A stretch of 64,000 nt of DNA. Origin: Phallusia mammillata (lineage: Eukaryota; Chordata; Ascidiacea; Phlebobranchia; Ascidiidae). The first letter of the stretch is position 1. Each line of letters starts with the position of its first letter. The stretch is from assembly GCA_003260075.1 (NCBI GenBank), contig QLIY01000671.1:1-64000 (forward strand), in the 5' to 3' direction. The notes under the pieces were generated by a model that had not been told where the DNA came from, did not search any database, and was given only the letters and a program-made list of their open reading frames with translations. A program made the translations under genes and the position numbers. Shown in pieces: positions 26,201 through 41,200 of the stretch.

Positions 26201-29200
26201 GTTTGTGAACTTTGATATAAATTATAATGATAAATTCAAAGAAAAGTAGACCGTTGTGGCAAAACGTTTTGACAACCATGTCGGGGGGGGGGGTGTGGGT
26301 CGCGTAAATGGGTTTGTGAACTTTGGTATAAATTATAATGATAAAGTCAAAGAAAAGTAGACCGTTGTGGCAAAACGTTTTGACAACCATGTCGATAAGG
26401 GTAGCATGTACAGCAACCACATGTTTAAGGGTAGCATGTACAGCAACCAAATTAAATGATTCTCCCTCTCTACTTTAGAGCTTAAGTTCCGTGCAAAAAA
26501 GTGTAGATAAACGTACGTTTTAAGTCCGTGTATAGTGTTCCTAAATTTAGGGGGGGGGGGCGGCTTAAACCACTTTTTACACAACTTTTGTTATGTAAGT
26601 GAGCCGTGCAATAAAAACTTCGTGTGTTAATGTGCCACATGCTTGAAAAGTTTGAGATCCGCTGCCTTAAGGCTTAAACCATTAAATGTTACTGGTTAGA
26701 GATTAAACCAATGTGTACTTTTCACAGATAGATGGAAAATATGTTAAATCTGTTGATGAAGCGCGACTCCTACTGGATGAAGCTACTCACATCGGTGGAG
26801 CGCAAGTGGGCGTCATATCGGTAGAAAATGAAATCACGAAATGTGCAAGTCATGTTGAAACAGGTGACGCAAGTCATGCGGATACGAGTAGTGAGGAATC
26901 CCAGGGGGGGGGGTAAATTTGGCTAGGATTTACTCAAACAAACCAGTGTGGGGTCTTGGTATTGGGGAAGGACTTTAACAACTGGGGGGGGGGTATAAAT
27001 TAAATGATTCTCCCTCTCTACTTTAGAGCTTTAAGTTCCGTGCAAAAAATGTAGATAAACGTACGTTTTAAGTCCGTGTATAGTGTTCCTAAATTTACAT
27101 TTGTTTCTTAAATTTGGCTACGATTTACTCAAATTAATTTTATTCTAGAAATGTAAACAAACCAGTGTGGGGTCTTGGTATTGGGGAAGGACTTTAACAA
27201 CTTAAGCCAGTGATTCTCAAACTGTGTGCCGCGGCCTTACGACTCAAACCACACAACTTTTGTTATGTAAGAGAGCCGTGCAATAAAAACTTCGTGTGTT
27301 AATGTGCCACATGCTTGAAAAGTTTGAGATCCGCTGCCTTAAGGCTTAAACCATTAAAGGTTACAGGTTAGAGATTAAACCAATGTGCACTTTTCACAGA
27401 TAGATGGAAAATACGTTAAATCTGTTGATGAAGCACGACACCTACTGGATGAAGCTACTCACATCGGTGGAGCGCAAGTGGGCGTTATATCGGTAGAAAA
27501 TGAAATCACGAAATGTGCAAGTCATGCTGAAACAGGTGACGCAAGTCATGCGGATACGAGTAGTGAGGAATCCCATTCCCCTACAAACTGTACTTATCGC
27601 ACTGCTGGACAACTAAGAGCCAAAGACTTTCTTGATGAGGTACGTTAAACAACAAGTATAGTGTTTGTTACCAAGTTATATTTATAACTTTTCTCTTGCT
27701 CAACCGGCAATTGAAATAACTCATCCGCCGTTTTGACGTCTCACTCATTGCGTCTTCACCAGGATATGACGCACTAACTAACACAATCGTTTTTTCCATA
27801 ATTTTTCATATTTATAAAATCCCAAATAACCCAACTGTTCTTTTTCGACTTACCCCAAAACGGTCTGTGAGTCCCGAAACGGCTCCTATCGTGGGTTCGA
27901 ATCCCACCGCAAGCTAGATTTTTCAGGACGTTTTAAATGAGCCTGGCGTTAGACCATGATTTACCCCAAATATTATTACAAACCTTTTACAACTGTCAAC
28001 CAATAAACGAGTGTTGTAACTCTGTGCATCAGATAAAGGAACTCTTGGGAGGAAAATCGAAAGAAATGCAGCAATTCGTTGCAGCCGTTCAAAATTTTTC
28101 CATGGACAGCGACGTTCGAAAGTTTGTCTTGCAAGTTTATGAACTAATGAAACACATTCCAAACCATGCAGAAATTCTACGAAATTTAAGGTGAGCGCAG
28201 CTGCTTACTGGCAGAAACAAAGAAAACCCAACAACTAAAATCTGTTTTGATTTGCTATCAGATTTTTCATCCCCACCCAACACAAGCAAACGTTCGACCA
28301 ACTTTTAGAAACAGTCTCCAGAGATGATCTTGAGGTTCTACAAACACCACTGAAGGTTAACTTTGAACCGTTGACTTTTAAATATAATTTTACCACAAGC
28401 TAACAAAAAATATCGTTATTTTAAACTAATGTGAAATGGTGTGCAGGTCTGTTTGTACCAAGATGCTGTACACCCTTGCAAATGCAATTCTCCTCTCTGC
28501 GCTTGCTCCGTAACGCTACCTAGTGGAGTCTCGCATACTTTGGTTCAACATGATACAGGTCTAAATTCCTACGTGGAATCCTTAAGGTTTGTTTACAATT
28601 TTATGACTTTTAAAAATTCCGATTTTTTTTGTCATAAGCCATAAAATCAGAATGTTGTAAAATATCTCGTTGTTAATAAAGTAACAGGATCAAGTAACAG
28701 TTATCATGTATACGGCCAATTAGAGAGTCGGTAAATGTTTTTTTTTTCTTTATAGGTGTGTGACGGTCCGTCGCGGTGAAAGTAGTTTTGGACTGACACT
28801 GCGAGGAAATGGTCCAATTTTTGTTCAAGAAGTCGAAAAAGGTGACCAATTGCATGCAGTACGAACAAATAGACTAATTATATACTGTAAATGAAGTCAA
28901 CTTGAACAACTAACAAGCCTTTTTGGCTTTATAAAATTCCCCTGTCTTAACGAGAAAGGTAACATTACATCCTTGATACCTCCTATACACTTTAAACGAT
29001 ACTTGAGTTAGAAGCTAAAACAGGTGTAGGGGGGGGGGGAAAGTCAACTTGAACAACTAGCAAGCCTTTTTGGCTTTACAAAATTCCCCTGTCTTAACGA
29101 GAAAGGTAACATTAAATCCTTGATACCTCCTATAGACCTATACACTTTAAACGATACTTGAGTTAGAAGCTAAAACAGGTGTAGTATGTAAATAAATTGT

Positions 29201-32200
29201 ATGAAAACCCGAACGGGCAGTGGCAGCGTTTACCCTATACTTGACTTCAATCACATTGGGCAGCAGTTAGTTTGAAGTACGGCATCCACGGTCGGGTCCT
29301 CAGAAATTGGATCTGTTGACAGTAATGCAATCATAACTGGAACGAGGGAAGTGCTGTTTAGCCTGGTTTCCGTTGACGTGACGCGGTGCCGACCAAGTGT
29401 GAAACAAAAACGCTTCAGTAACTTTCAAGGCGGTCGCCGTTCAACCCTTGTCATAACAAGGCAAAAACGACCCGCATGTGTTCAAGACCATGGCAGGGAC
29501 ATTAAAGGTCTCTTGCAAAAAGCAGTAGAACTCTGTTGAGTCACTTGTAAGTTTGTGATTAAAAAACAAAACAAAAATTCATTCAAGTTGACCACAACTG
29601 TTAGCACCAAAAATTTAAGTTAAGCTACCAGCCTATAAAATCAAACCATTTAAATTACTTTAGTTATAGTAAAGACTTGGACGTTTCTCTTACAAATATG
29701 TTGGAGTAGTCTAATTCTTTGGTTTGAAACACGAAAATCTAATTTAACTTGACCACAACCGTTCACACTAAGAACTTAAGTTGGGTTAACAGTCTATGAA
29801 TTTAAAACATTTAAATTACCAGTGAAGACTCGGGCGTTTCTCTTACAAATATGAAATATCCAATAGTCAAACATTTTTGGGGCATGCGTTGCCTAGTCTT
29901 TCACCCAAACTGCCAATTTAGGATTTGGTATTGCTTGTGCGAAAACTTCGAAGACGACAATTTAGTATCGCACAGCTGTTAAAATACACGCACGATGTGT
30001 CGCTCGGTTGCTCACATGTCTTTCACCGACTTTTTAACGTATCATTCCATTTCGTCGAAACATTAGCTTCGATCATTTTTTTCCAGAGTAGAAAGGAAGC
30101 TGAAGGCTATAAGTCTGTTGAAAAGTACTTACATTTTGCGGAGTTAATAACTTTTCGTATGAATTTAATGGATATGAGACAAACGATTCTGTGACAGACA
30201 GCTTGCAACGGTGTGATAAACGAAACAGGCAATTAAAATGTGCCACCTACATAATGCCCTACGAGGATCAATTTACTTCTTAAAACAGCGGCGAGCATGA
30301 GACACCCCACAGAAATATATAATCGTCCACCGTTTCAAGTGTCCGGTGAAGCAATTGATCTTTCAAGTAATCATGACATTTTGCCGCCCACTTTTATGAC
30401 CTAAACGCACTAAAAGAGACAGACCCTGATGCAGAAAATGTACATGTTTGGTCATCCGATTTCAGTAGGTCCTTCAGTTTTCGCTTCAGGATAAAGCTTA
30501 TTTTTGTCAGTCATAAAAAATACCTCTGTAAAAGTTTCTGATATGTAGCACAAAGTAGCTGGGTTTGCCTGAGAAACATGTGTAAAGAAAGTTTGGAATT
30601 TTAGTTGATGTTGATATTGGAAAACACAGTGAATGAACAACCCCATTGCTTCAGAACTAATCACCTTGTGACAAATTGACTGTGGAACATTACGCCATTG
30701 CGCAATAGGCAGGGAAATATAAACATTTGCAGAAAGCGTGTCGACCGCCAAGTTTCCGAAGAAATTGATCTATTTCCTGGCATCTATCAGTCGAATTAAT
30801 GTGGCCTCGCCAAGCAGGCAGTATTTGTTGATGATGTAGGCTTAGAAACAAAAAACTGCTTTTTGCACACAGACTTTGGCAGAGACAAACAAAATATCGC
30901 GAGCGCTGTATTTAGTTGAAGTAATTACTTTGTCTGGAAGCTCTAGCGACGGAGAAAATCTCACGCAAAATAGCTAGGGGCTGCAACTGCAAATCCGCAA
31001 TTTACTGCAGTGATTACTGTTTCGCATGCCACAAGTAAGGCATTTAAAGGCAATTTGCAGCTGGAGGTGGCTTTTAGTCCACGTATCTTCGAAATAATTT
31101 AACATCGAGTAATCGGCAAAAATACTGGACTGTCACTTTCTGTGAAGTTTAGTTTAAAGCTGCGACTCGATTTGGTGAATGTGACGTTCTCGTTTTTCGA
31201 GTGGGTATAAGTTCTGTTTGAAGTTCGTTCGGTGCGAGTTCAGTCAAGCTGAAATCCGAGCTAGAGCATTTCTTTTCTGTCGTGTCGCAGTGTATGTTTA
31301 CAGTAACTTTGCCTTACGACGTCATACTAGGCGATTGTTCGGTCAAGGGACTTATGTCAGCAGACACGAAAATGCAGTTTTGTTTGATAAAGAGAACAGC
31401 AAGTTAATATGACCAGTTTTTGTTGAATGAAAAGCATAGATGATAGACATACCTCCAACTAACTAAGAATAGGGGAACTGGATGCATTAGAACAGTCAGG
31501 AAAAACAGGTGTAAATTTGTGAAATGGCATGCATGTGAAAGTTTACTTGATGTTTGTTTGTGAAAGTAAAGGCTTTGTACGTTGATATATATCAGCGTTG
31601 GTGTCGATTGAAGTAAATATGAAAACTGATTCCTGGTTTAATTCCCCTGTCACTGTCTGGCATTTAAATCTCGAGTTTCGATGCTTATCGTATGAGTGAT
31701 ATAAAATAGTGGTCAGATATCAAGCCCGAGGGAATGGTTGATAAACTTGGTTGAAGATCTTTTTGTTAGTAAGCTGTTTGCAATTGACTCAAATGGGGGG
31801 GGGGGTTGTCACTGTCTGGCATTTAAATCTCGAGTTTCGATGCTTATCGTATGAATGATATAAAATAGTGGTCAGATATCAAGCCCGAGGGAATGGTTGA
31901 AGATCTTTTTGTTAGTAAGCTGTTTGCAATTGACTCAAATGACAGGACGCAAGATAAAGAAGAAAGTCATTACAATTGTTTGTTTTTAGTCAGTGTTTGA
32001 ATATTAATAACTATTAGCAACCCAGAGTTCTAAAATTGTATGTATGATTTGCAGCATTGGAAACGTTGAAACGTTGGAATTAAACTTTAATCTGTCTGCA
32101 GCAGAATCATGAACATTTCTTATCAATTTAAGATCGTCTGCCAGTTAGTAAAGAGCGTTGGGTTCATTCCTTTTATTTTTAACACTACCAGTAGAACGCC

Positions 32201-35200
32201 AAGCCAAATTACATTCCATCTGTGTCTGCGCACTAATCAACAGAAAATGACATTTTCCCTGCAGACATAAGTTTTGTCTCCTTACTTGGTGTCGTTTAAA
32301 CGTTGCTCTATTTGTGCAGGGTTTAATCGAGTGCAATATGCGAAGAGTTCCAATTAAACTGTCACGATATTCTCGGTTGCAATAAACCGATATGTCATAA
32401 CCAATTTAGGGTTCATTTTTTGTAATGAAACATGGAATTTGTAAAGATGAGAAGATAGTTGTTTCTTTAAAGTAATAAATATATTTTAATTGAAAAAGCA
32501 ACTGATGATACCAAGTGCATGTTCTTTTCACCTTAAATAACTGATTTTGCTTTCCCCCAAGATTTAAACGGTAAACGTTTTACTGCTTTTAAATGATGGT
32601 TACGTTTTTATTTTCGTTCCAAAAATTAGAAACAGTTTTGCAGGAACAGTACTCGCTGCAGTTTTCAGTAAAAAGCAATTGTCGGTTTCTGGGTCATATT
32701 TTGCACGTCATTGCTCTAATTAGTGTCATTACCGCATTTGAGACTGGTGACGTAACTTGAAGGCAGCGTCCTGGAACAACACACGCTTCTAAGATTTAGG
32801 CTTAATTTATATTTTCAATCTCTAGATTGATTCCGAATTTGTAGTTGTATGATTTCAGTGCCTGTTTTTAATTTAAATGATGCCTTTGGTGTTTCGTTTG
32901 TTCACAAACAGGTGAGATTATAAACCTATTGTTTAAGTTCAAAACATTTTTGACCGTGTCTGTGCTGCTGAATACAGATATATTTTAGAATTTTGTAAGA
33001 ATTATACGTGTTTAAAAAGTGACTTTTTACCATTACTTTGTGTAAATACAGTAGAATTTTAAATGAAATAGCTATGTTTAGATAAATTGTCTTGTGCATT
33101 CCAGGTACACCTTCTGACGAAGCAAATTTGAAATCAGGGGATCTGATCGTGGCAATTAATGGAATTAGCTTGAGGTGAGTGAAAATGTTCTTACTTGTTC
33201 TTAAACCAGATATCTCTATTATTTCCGTTGAGCGATATAACGCATACGAATTTTTTAAATTACTACGCCATAAAGAGGCCGGCATTGGTGTCTCACAACG
33301 TCTGACGTGGTGTTAGTAAACGCCTGTCTAGTTTTGTGTGTGATGAATTACGGACCGGACGCAACACACGGTACCTCATCATTGCTATGTAAATCTGAGA
33401 TTTGATCTCCACGAATTTACGATACAATTTGCAGATAGGGGGTCTTTGGCAACGACAAAGTCACACACTAAACCATATTTGGCAAATAGAACATTTTTAA
33501 AAGAACCTTTATAAGGTGGCATTCCTTAGTTTCGCATTACAAATTATCATGAAGGGGGGGGGGGGAAAGAACCTTATTAAACTTTATAAGGTGGCATTCC
33601 TTAGTTTCGCATTACAAATTATCATGAAGGCGCACACCGAAATTCGCGTAAACAACAAACGGATTAATTTGCTCGCAAGGTTAAAGTGAAGGATTCTTTT
33701 ATGAGTTGTTTGATGTTACTTGTAGTAGGTGATTTAGGAGATCACTCATCGTTGACCTGCTGCTGTTAGTTGCAGCTTAAGATTACTCGGTCTGCTGGTT
33801 TACACTTTTGCCCACAGAAAAAAATCAAAGCCCCTGCGCCTTGTCTGAAACGGAGTTAGCACATGACGTAAGGCACCTAATCCGCTTTTAGACATTTCAC
33901 GGTTTTTCAAACAACTCCTAGTTGTCAGAGGTCATGCCAAACTAAGCACACTGCCGATAAAGCTGCCTGTTTGCAGTCTCAGTGTATGTATGTTTGTGGC
34001 TCTTGCATGTAAAAAAGTCTTTATCCACTGTGTAATGACATTTTTGCATAGGAACGTTTCTCATGCAAAAGCTGTAGCCCTTATTCAAGCAAGTGGATCC
34101 ATGCCGACCCTTATTCTACAATCAACTTCCGGGCATCTGCCTCAACCAGGTAAAACCAGTATAAAGTACAATTTTGGATTTTGTTAAACCAAGCTTTAGA
34201 GTTTTCAACCTTTACAGTGCCATCTGTTGCAGTATCTACGTTTCCTAGTCCTGAATATGTAAAGTCATTGACTAACGGGGATGATAGGATGCTGAAGGTG
34301 AATGGAAAATGCACAGCAGCATCAGATTACCTACGATGGGCATCAGATTATGTTCCCGATACAATTAAAATCAACGGAAAAAGCTTCAAAGAACAGGTAA
34401 ATGGTGTACCTGCAAATGCCACGTAAAGGTGACCAAAATATATTTATGTCGTACACTTGTCTTTTGTCATATCGCTGGAGATTTGTTTGCTTTCCAAAGT
34501 AGGAAGCGCGTAAATAAGAGTAAAATTCAAAATGCTTGTGTAAAACGTCCCTAACAAGTTTTTTTTTCCAAAAAATATGATTGTAGATTAGTGTAAAACT
34601 GTAAATGCAATATTTTGGCTATTTTAAAAATTTTCAAGTCTCATTTTTCGGTTAATATAAACTGTTGATTGTAGTACCTGTAAAAAACATGTATAAATTC
34701 AAAAAAATGTTGAGATTTTATAACAGAAAGATGTTCCTTCTTCCAATATAGTTGATTGGCACTAAGTAAACATTTTCCAATTTTACTATTGTAAGGTAAA
34801 ACTGTTGCTAAACAGCGAAGAACAGCGAACAGTAAAAAACGCCCTTACCGACTTTTACTGTTCACGTCACTTGGACGGACTTCTGTACCAACTTTATCCG
34901 ATCCTACACGGTCCAGACACTCGACGTCACGTGATTTGGCATTACGTCTTATTATGCTTAAGTGACCACGAGCGTGAAACCTTGCAAGGAAGGTTGTTGG
35001 AACTTAATCAAATCACACCAATGGGTAAGATGCCAGTTTTATAGTTGTTTGGTTTGTCGAGTGTAATTATATTTTTTTAATTGGCGACCATATAAATGTA
35101 CTTAAAATGTGCCTACAGGCCAGCAGACCCTTCATCCGGCACTGATGGTAGGTAACTTTAGTTCAGTAAAAGCGAATCGATCGCTTTGATTCGAGCGGGG

Positions 35201-38200
35201 GGGGGGGGACTTTTACTGTTCACGTCACTTGGACGGACTTTTGTACCAACTTTATCCGATCCTACACGGCCCAGACACTCGACGTCACGTGATTTGGCAT
35301 TACGTGTTATCATGCTTAAGTGACCACGAGCGTGAAACCTTGCAAGGAAGGTTGTTGGAACTTAATCAAATCACACCAATGGGTAAGATGCCAGTGTTAT
35401 AGTTGTTTGGTTTGTCGAGTGTAATTATATTTTTTTAATTGGCGACCATATAAATGTACTTAAAATGTGCCTACAGACCCTTCATCCGGCTCTGATGGCA
35501 GGTAACTTTAGTTCAGTAAAAGCGAATCGATCGCTTTGATTCGAGCGATGATTAGGACCGGCCAAACTGAATACGTTTTGGATCATTCCATTCAATCACC
35601 CAAAATTAACAGATTTGAAAATTTCTGTTACAGACGAACGACCACCATCCGCAAATCCAACGACAGAATTTCCTGCCAAACAGAGGCATCCCAAACCGGA
35701 AAGTGACACTTATTCAAACAATATTAACTCAAACGCTGAGCCTAAACAAAACAACGATGCACCCGAAATCAAAAGTGCCGATACCACAACGCCAAAACAT
35801 CGTAGGCGGAGACGAACACTTGAAAATATGGAATATTTGTTGCCTACGCCTACAACATGTTCAGAACTTACGGGATTTAGGAACACAAAAAGTGTTAGTG
35901 ATGTCCCTTCGTCGTCCGGTCTTTCTTCACCAACCGGTAACGACCTGGACAGTGGATTTTACGATGCGCAGCAGCAACTAGCAAGGAGGCGTAGACGTGA
36001 ATTATCAACCACTTCGCGGCGCCGAAGAAGCGTGGCTGCGTCAACAGTTAGGAATGCTGACACTTTGCCTTTGCCAAAAACGTGCGGACTCGCTGAAGCA
36101 CAGCCTATTAATTGTGACCAAAACGAGCCTAACAAACAGGAGGGCAGACGTGGCAATCGACGACGCTCACTGCGTAGAACAGTGGAAATTTGCACCACCA
36201 CCACAACCACTACCACCGAAGAAACGATCGTCAACCCACAGCAAGGTAAATTTAAACCAATTCAAATTTAATTTACGATACACCATGTTCAAATTTATTG
36301 GTTACTCTACATATATTTTCATTTAAAAATTGTCAAATGAATAGTCACCAAAAACAAGTGACACTTTGTGGCAAAGGATCACTGAAGAAGCCACAACAGG
36401 TTTAGTTCCACTTTCATTTGAATGTGTTTAATTCACCGGTCAATTGCAGTCAAAGTGACTTTTTAGGCGGCATTTTGTCAGCACATTCCTAAGAAAAGTG
36501 AGTACCATGTTTTCTCGGGGAAAAAAGTTTAGTACCTAAAAGCCCAGTGTTCTGGCAAACACGCATTTTTTCATGTCATAGAATTACACTGACGGCAAGG
36601 GTCTTGTTTGTAATGCAGTTTACCCAGACAGCCGTGTGGGTCGCTGAGCGAACGCACCAGTGCTACTGGCATTGCTGAAAAGAAACACGATAGTAGTTGA
36701 CACCTGAAGCGTAAGATTTGCCTGCGTCAGTAATGTAACCACGAGGATTAAGGCCCAGTAACAAGTTGCCAGCAGTCAGGGCAAAAGTGCTTGCTATATA
36801 AGGCGTTAAGGGCATTGTTTAGATTTGTGCCGAAAAACGCGAAATGTGCGCCTTGTTATTGCGACTGCAAGAGCACTGACGCGCAACGGCGGCGATCGCT
36901 GGAGCGATAAGAAATCAGGTACATGACTTAACTTTTAGCAATTTCTGTGTGAGACGGTGCTGGTTCAGTTTGCCACCGCGAGTCTCGACGCTGTAGCCTT
37001 CATCAGTCAAGTGAACTGAACTTGAATTCCAGCTTCAGTTTCTGCGTTTTTAGGAACAAGAATAGTTAGCAGCAACAACTGCAGATTGGCATCATTTGTG
37101 TATTGTTAAGCATGTGCGTGAAGAAACTGCTAAGAAGATCGATTGCTGAAAAATCCAATGCGTAGATAAACTGAGATCATACTTTGAAATCAATATCTCA
37201 GAGAGAAGAAAAAACATGTTGAAAAAGTACAAGAAGTTTAAAGCCGCCGTAACAGGTCTGTTTATAATGTATCGTTGAAAGCTGAGCGTTTCCTGCGAAG
37301 AACAAATAGCAGGAAATGTTAACGTTTCCGTTTTTCCTAATCATTTCGTATTTGCAGGTGACAAGAAATCTTCGTCGAGCAAAAAGAAGGTCGAGGCCAG
37401 TGTTGGGAATCAGACTGACAAACCCGGAAAAGGCGTAACGCCAATAAAAGATTCCCCACCGGTTCCAGCATCAAACGTCGATGGTAAGTTTATTCAACGT
37501 GATTGTACCATCTGATCTCAACCTGCGATTGGATCAAGCGAGTCTGCATTTTTAGTTAGTCAGCGTGGCATTTTGGTTTCCTTTTTGTGAGGGATGCTAA
37601 ATGAAGCGAAACGTTTATTTATTTCGGGAAAAGATGGCTCTTTTAGTTTTTGGCTTTACACAAAACATATTGATTTTCTTCAACTTTCCAGGCTTTACAC
37701 GTTTAATACCGATCTATGTTTCGCATGTTGTGAGTAGCACTCAATTGTTATGTTCAAAACCATCTAGAAGAGAATCAAACAAGTATATGGAAACTCAAAT
37801 GAGTTTATCAAACAAATGAGTAAAAGGAGGACCTAATTAGGAGTGACAATTAAGTTGTTGATACAAAAACAAAGCAAGTAGTTGGGCATCAAGGTGACTT
37901 CAACGCAGTTATATACGTGTGCTTGCGCAATGACGTCATTGGCTTCGTCCCCGGGCGAATAGTTCGCTTCAGGCGAATCTGTTGCGCCGATCAGTTCGCC
38001 TGATTTCATCTAAGTATTCGAAACGAGATTAAACTTCCAACCTATCCGGCCCGCTGTTCAGCACGTTTCACCACAGCAATAAGTAAAAATTTACATTGTA
38101 AATTATTTTGAGCCCGCCACAAAAAATGAAATTTAATTTGTAAAAAAATGTGGGCTCTAACAAGTCTTCACACATTCTGGCAACATGGGTTTAAATGTCT

Positions 38201-41200
38201 AACTGTACATGAGAAAAATTCAAAATGTTTCTTTGACAATATGCGAGAAAAATTGATTAAAGTGTGAACACACAGGGGGGGGGGGTGTAGTATTAGTGGT
38301 ATAGACGATTAGGCACGGATAAATTTAATTATTGTTTTACATACACTTTAAATAAACGTTAAAACCACCAAGTATTGATATGTGTCTCAACTGGGGGGGG
38401 GGGCATTCTGGCAACATGGGTGTAAATGTCTAACTGTACATGAGAAAAATTCAAAATTTTTCTTTGACAATATGCGAGAAAAATTGATTAAAGTGTGAAC
38501 ACACAGATGCCAAAAATGCAATATTCATCATTTATTGCTTTAGGACTTATCGCGTCTTTTGGACAAGCAATGTAAAGTGTTGGGCATTTCAAGTAAATTA
38601 CACCACTGACTTCCATTAAACATCACTTTTTTGCCGGCTTACAAATTGAAATTGTGTCCGCATGCCTTGGAGCAATGCAGTATTTTATAATCGGAGATCG
38701 TTCGTATGTTGTTGTAGTATTAGTGGTATAGACGATTAGGCACGGACAAATTTAATTCTTGTTTTCCATACTTTAAATAAACGTTAAAACCACCAAGTAT
38801 TGATATGTGTCTCAACTTACTGTAAACCTATCACCTCATTAATTAAGAAGTGATGGATAGGACGTCCTGAAGTAGGAAATGGAAGTTAGGGTTAGTTTGA
38901 ACCAGGACGGGGTTCTGTAAACTGGTTGTGAAGCGTATCGTCCCAGACAGACCACCCTACAAACGACTCCTTGTTTATTTTCGCTATAGGTGGCCCACAT
39001 TCCGTAATCAATTCGTTTCAGCCTTTTAATTGTTGCATAGAATGGAAGGACTTCTTCGGTATATTGTCAAAGGCAATTTGTGACCAAAAAAACGCATGTT
39101 TGCACAATCCAAGAGGTTTTCAGAACACTTATGAGAAACTGAAAAATATACTACAACGCAAACTGATCACAGTATTAATAAACTATTGTTGGTCAATCCA
39201 ACACCGTTCCTTGAATAGCTTAAAATATATAAAAGCCCACAAAAACTTATTTTACAATTGTATTAACTATTGCACCTGGCCGATAACTTGTTTTTAGATA
39301 TCGTTTTCGAAGAATATTTGCCACCAAAACGAATCGAGAAGGTCCAGGAGGCTCCAAGCGTCAAACCACAAGCTGTTTCCAAATCACACACACAAGTTGT
39401 GGAAGAGGAGAAAAGAATTCATGGCAACAAACCGAACCTCGGGGGCAATTCCTCCGCTTCGCAAGACACTCTCTGCGATGGAGGTGCATCAACTGCTTCC
39501 AAACAAACCCCGGTACGACCTAATACTTCGAATGACGTCACACCGCAGCTCGTAACGTCATCAGAAAGCGTTGGTCCGGAATTGTCTACCTTCAACGACT
39601 TCAGTTACGACGATCCCAAAAAGAAAGGATACCTTACTTCACTAAAAAAGAAATTTACTTTCTCAAAGCCACCGAAAAATACTGACACCGACATGTTTCT
39701 GAGTGAACTCAGCACTCAGTTTGACGAACAAATGCATTTGGTCGGTGATGTAGAACTGGAAAAAGAGGAAAAGCCAATCAAGTACGGAGAAAAGTGGAGT
39801 TACGTTCCGAACGAACAGGCATCATCAGCTTTGCCTGATGCTTTCTCTCCGCCAGACGAAACAGTTCATATTCCGCACGAAAATTTGCCACAGTCTTTGC
39901 CGCCGCCAGAAGAAAACCAACAATACAATCACAACGCAAGCAACAGTACCAGACAGGAAGAACCGGCCCCTGTGGAAAAACAGCGCGTACGAAGACGACG
40001 ACGCAGAAACCAGAGCCAGCAGGATGAACTGCAAAGAGACAGATCAGTTTCAAACACTGACTACCTAATCAGCAGTGAAAGGGCCGAATCCGGTAACGAA
40101 ACTGCCAAGCGTAATTCTGATCCGTGTCCAAGCGAACAAACACCTGTTTCTCCAAATCCCTACTACCAGGACGAAGTTATTTACGATGTCCCCAAACCAG
40201 TGTCTGCCCCACGCCGGGCTCATATTAATACTGAACGCAGGACTCGTCGAACACGATCTGCTCGACCGCTTTCTATGTCCGCCAAGCGCAACTCCACAGA
40301 ACTGAAAATGCATGTTTGGATGGAGGATGACCTTAAGGATGGCAAAGACGACTCGAAAAGTGAAAACACAAATGGACTTGTCAAAATGAGAAGCAATTCC
40401 CCTGTTGAGCAGACGACGTTTCTGGAAAAGGCCAGGGTAAGGTTACAAACAATATTATAACACTATAGCTTAATCACTCCACCACACTGTTGCTGTTTAG
40501 TGTTGTTGCTTTAGACGTTGACAGCTAAGATTGCTAGAATGACAAAGCTACCTGTCAATTTTATTTGGTTACTAGCTACAAAATATCATCAAACATTGCC
40601 TTGTAAATGTTTTTTTCAGTTTTAACTTTGTTTAATGTTTTGATTGACATTTTTCGTTTGTATATGTTCAAATATATATTTTTTACAATTGCAGAAACGC
40701 AATTACCGCGTGTCAGGCATTAGCATTGACATGGAAGACATTTTCTCGGAAGCCGAGGAAGATTTGCACAAGCGTGGACAGCAGAGGAGTGCAATGATTC
40801 AAGGAAACAGGAAAGAGCTGGCTGATCCCGATGAGGTGTACGCCCCGCTTCATGAAGAAGTTCTAGCTCTCGGACTTGCATATGACGAGCATGAACAAGA
40901 TGAACAGGAGGAGGAACCTTCACACTCTTCATCAGTTGGAACTCAATCAAACGAATCCTCGATTCCTGGAGGTATCCCCCCACCTCCTCCAATTCCTCCT
41001 CCGCTCTCAGCAATTCCTCCACCTCCGCCACCACCACCACTCTCACCTCCCTCCAACTTCCGTAATACTCCTCCAACGAGTCCAGTCCGTCTGTCCGTTA
41101 AGAGGATTAATTGGGAAAAAATCGAACCAGTGGATTTGGGCAATACTGTATGGGGGCAGTTAGATGAAGACTTTGAAACCATTAACGATGTTGTAAAGTA

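Noticed and set aside
31203..31212. GGTATAAG, TATA-like, in delphilin intron 8
   Set aside because: No ATG exon with the phase needed for exon 9 could be linked to it, unlike the 36795 case.
39778..40313. Antisense frames over delphilin exon 16
   Set aside because: Shadows of a coding exon rich in Arg and Pro codons.
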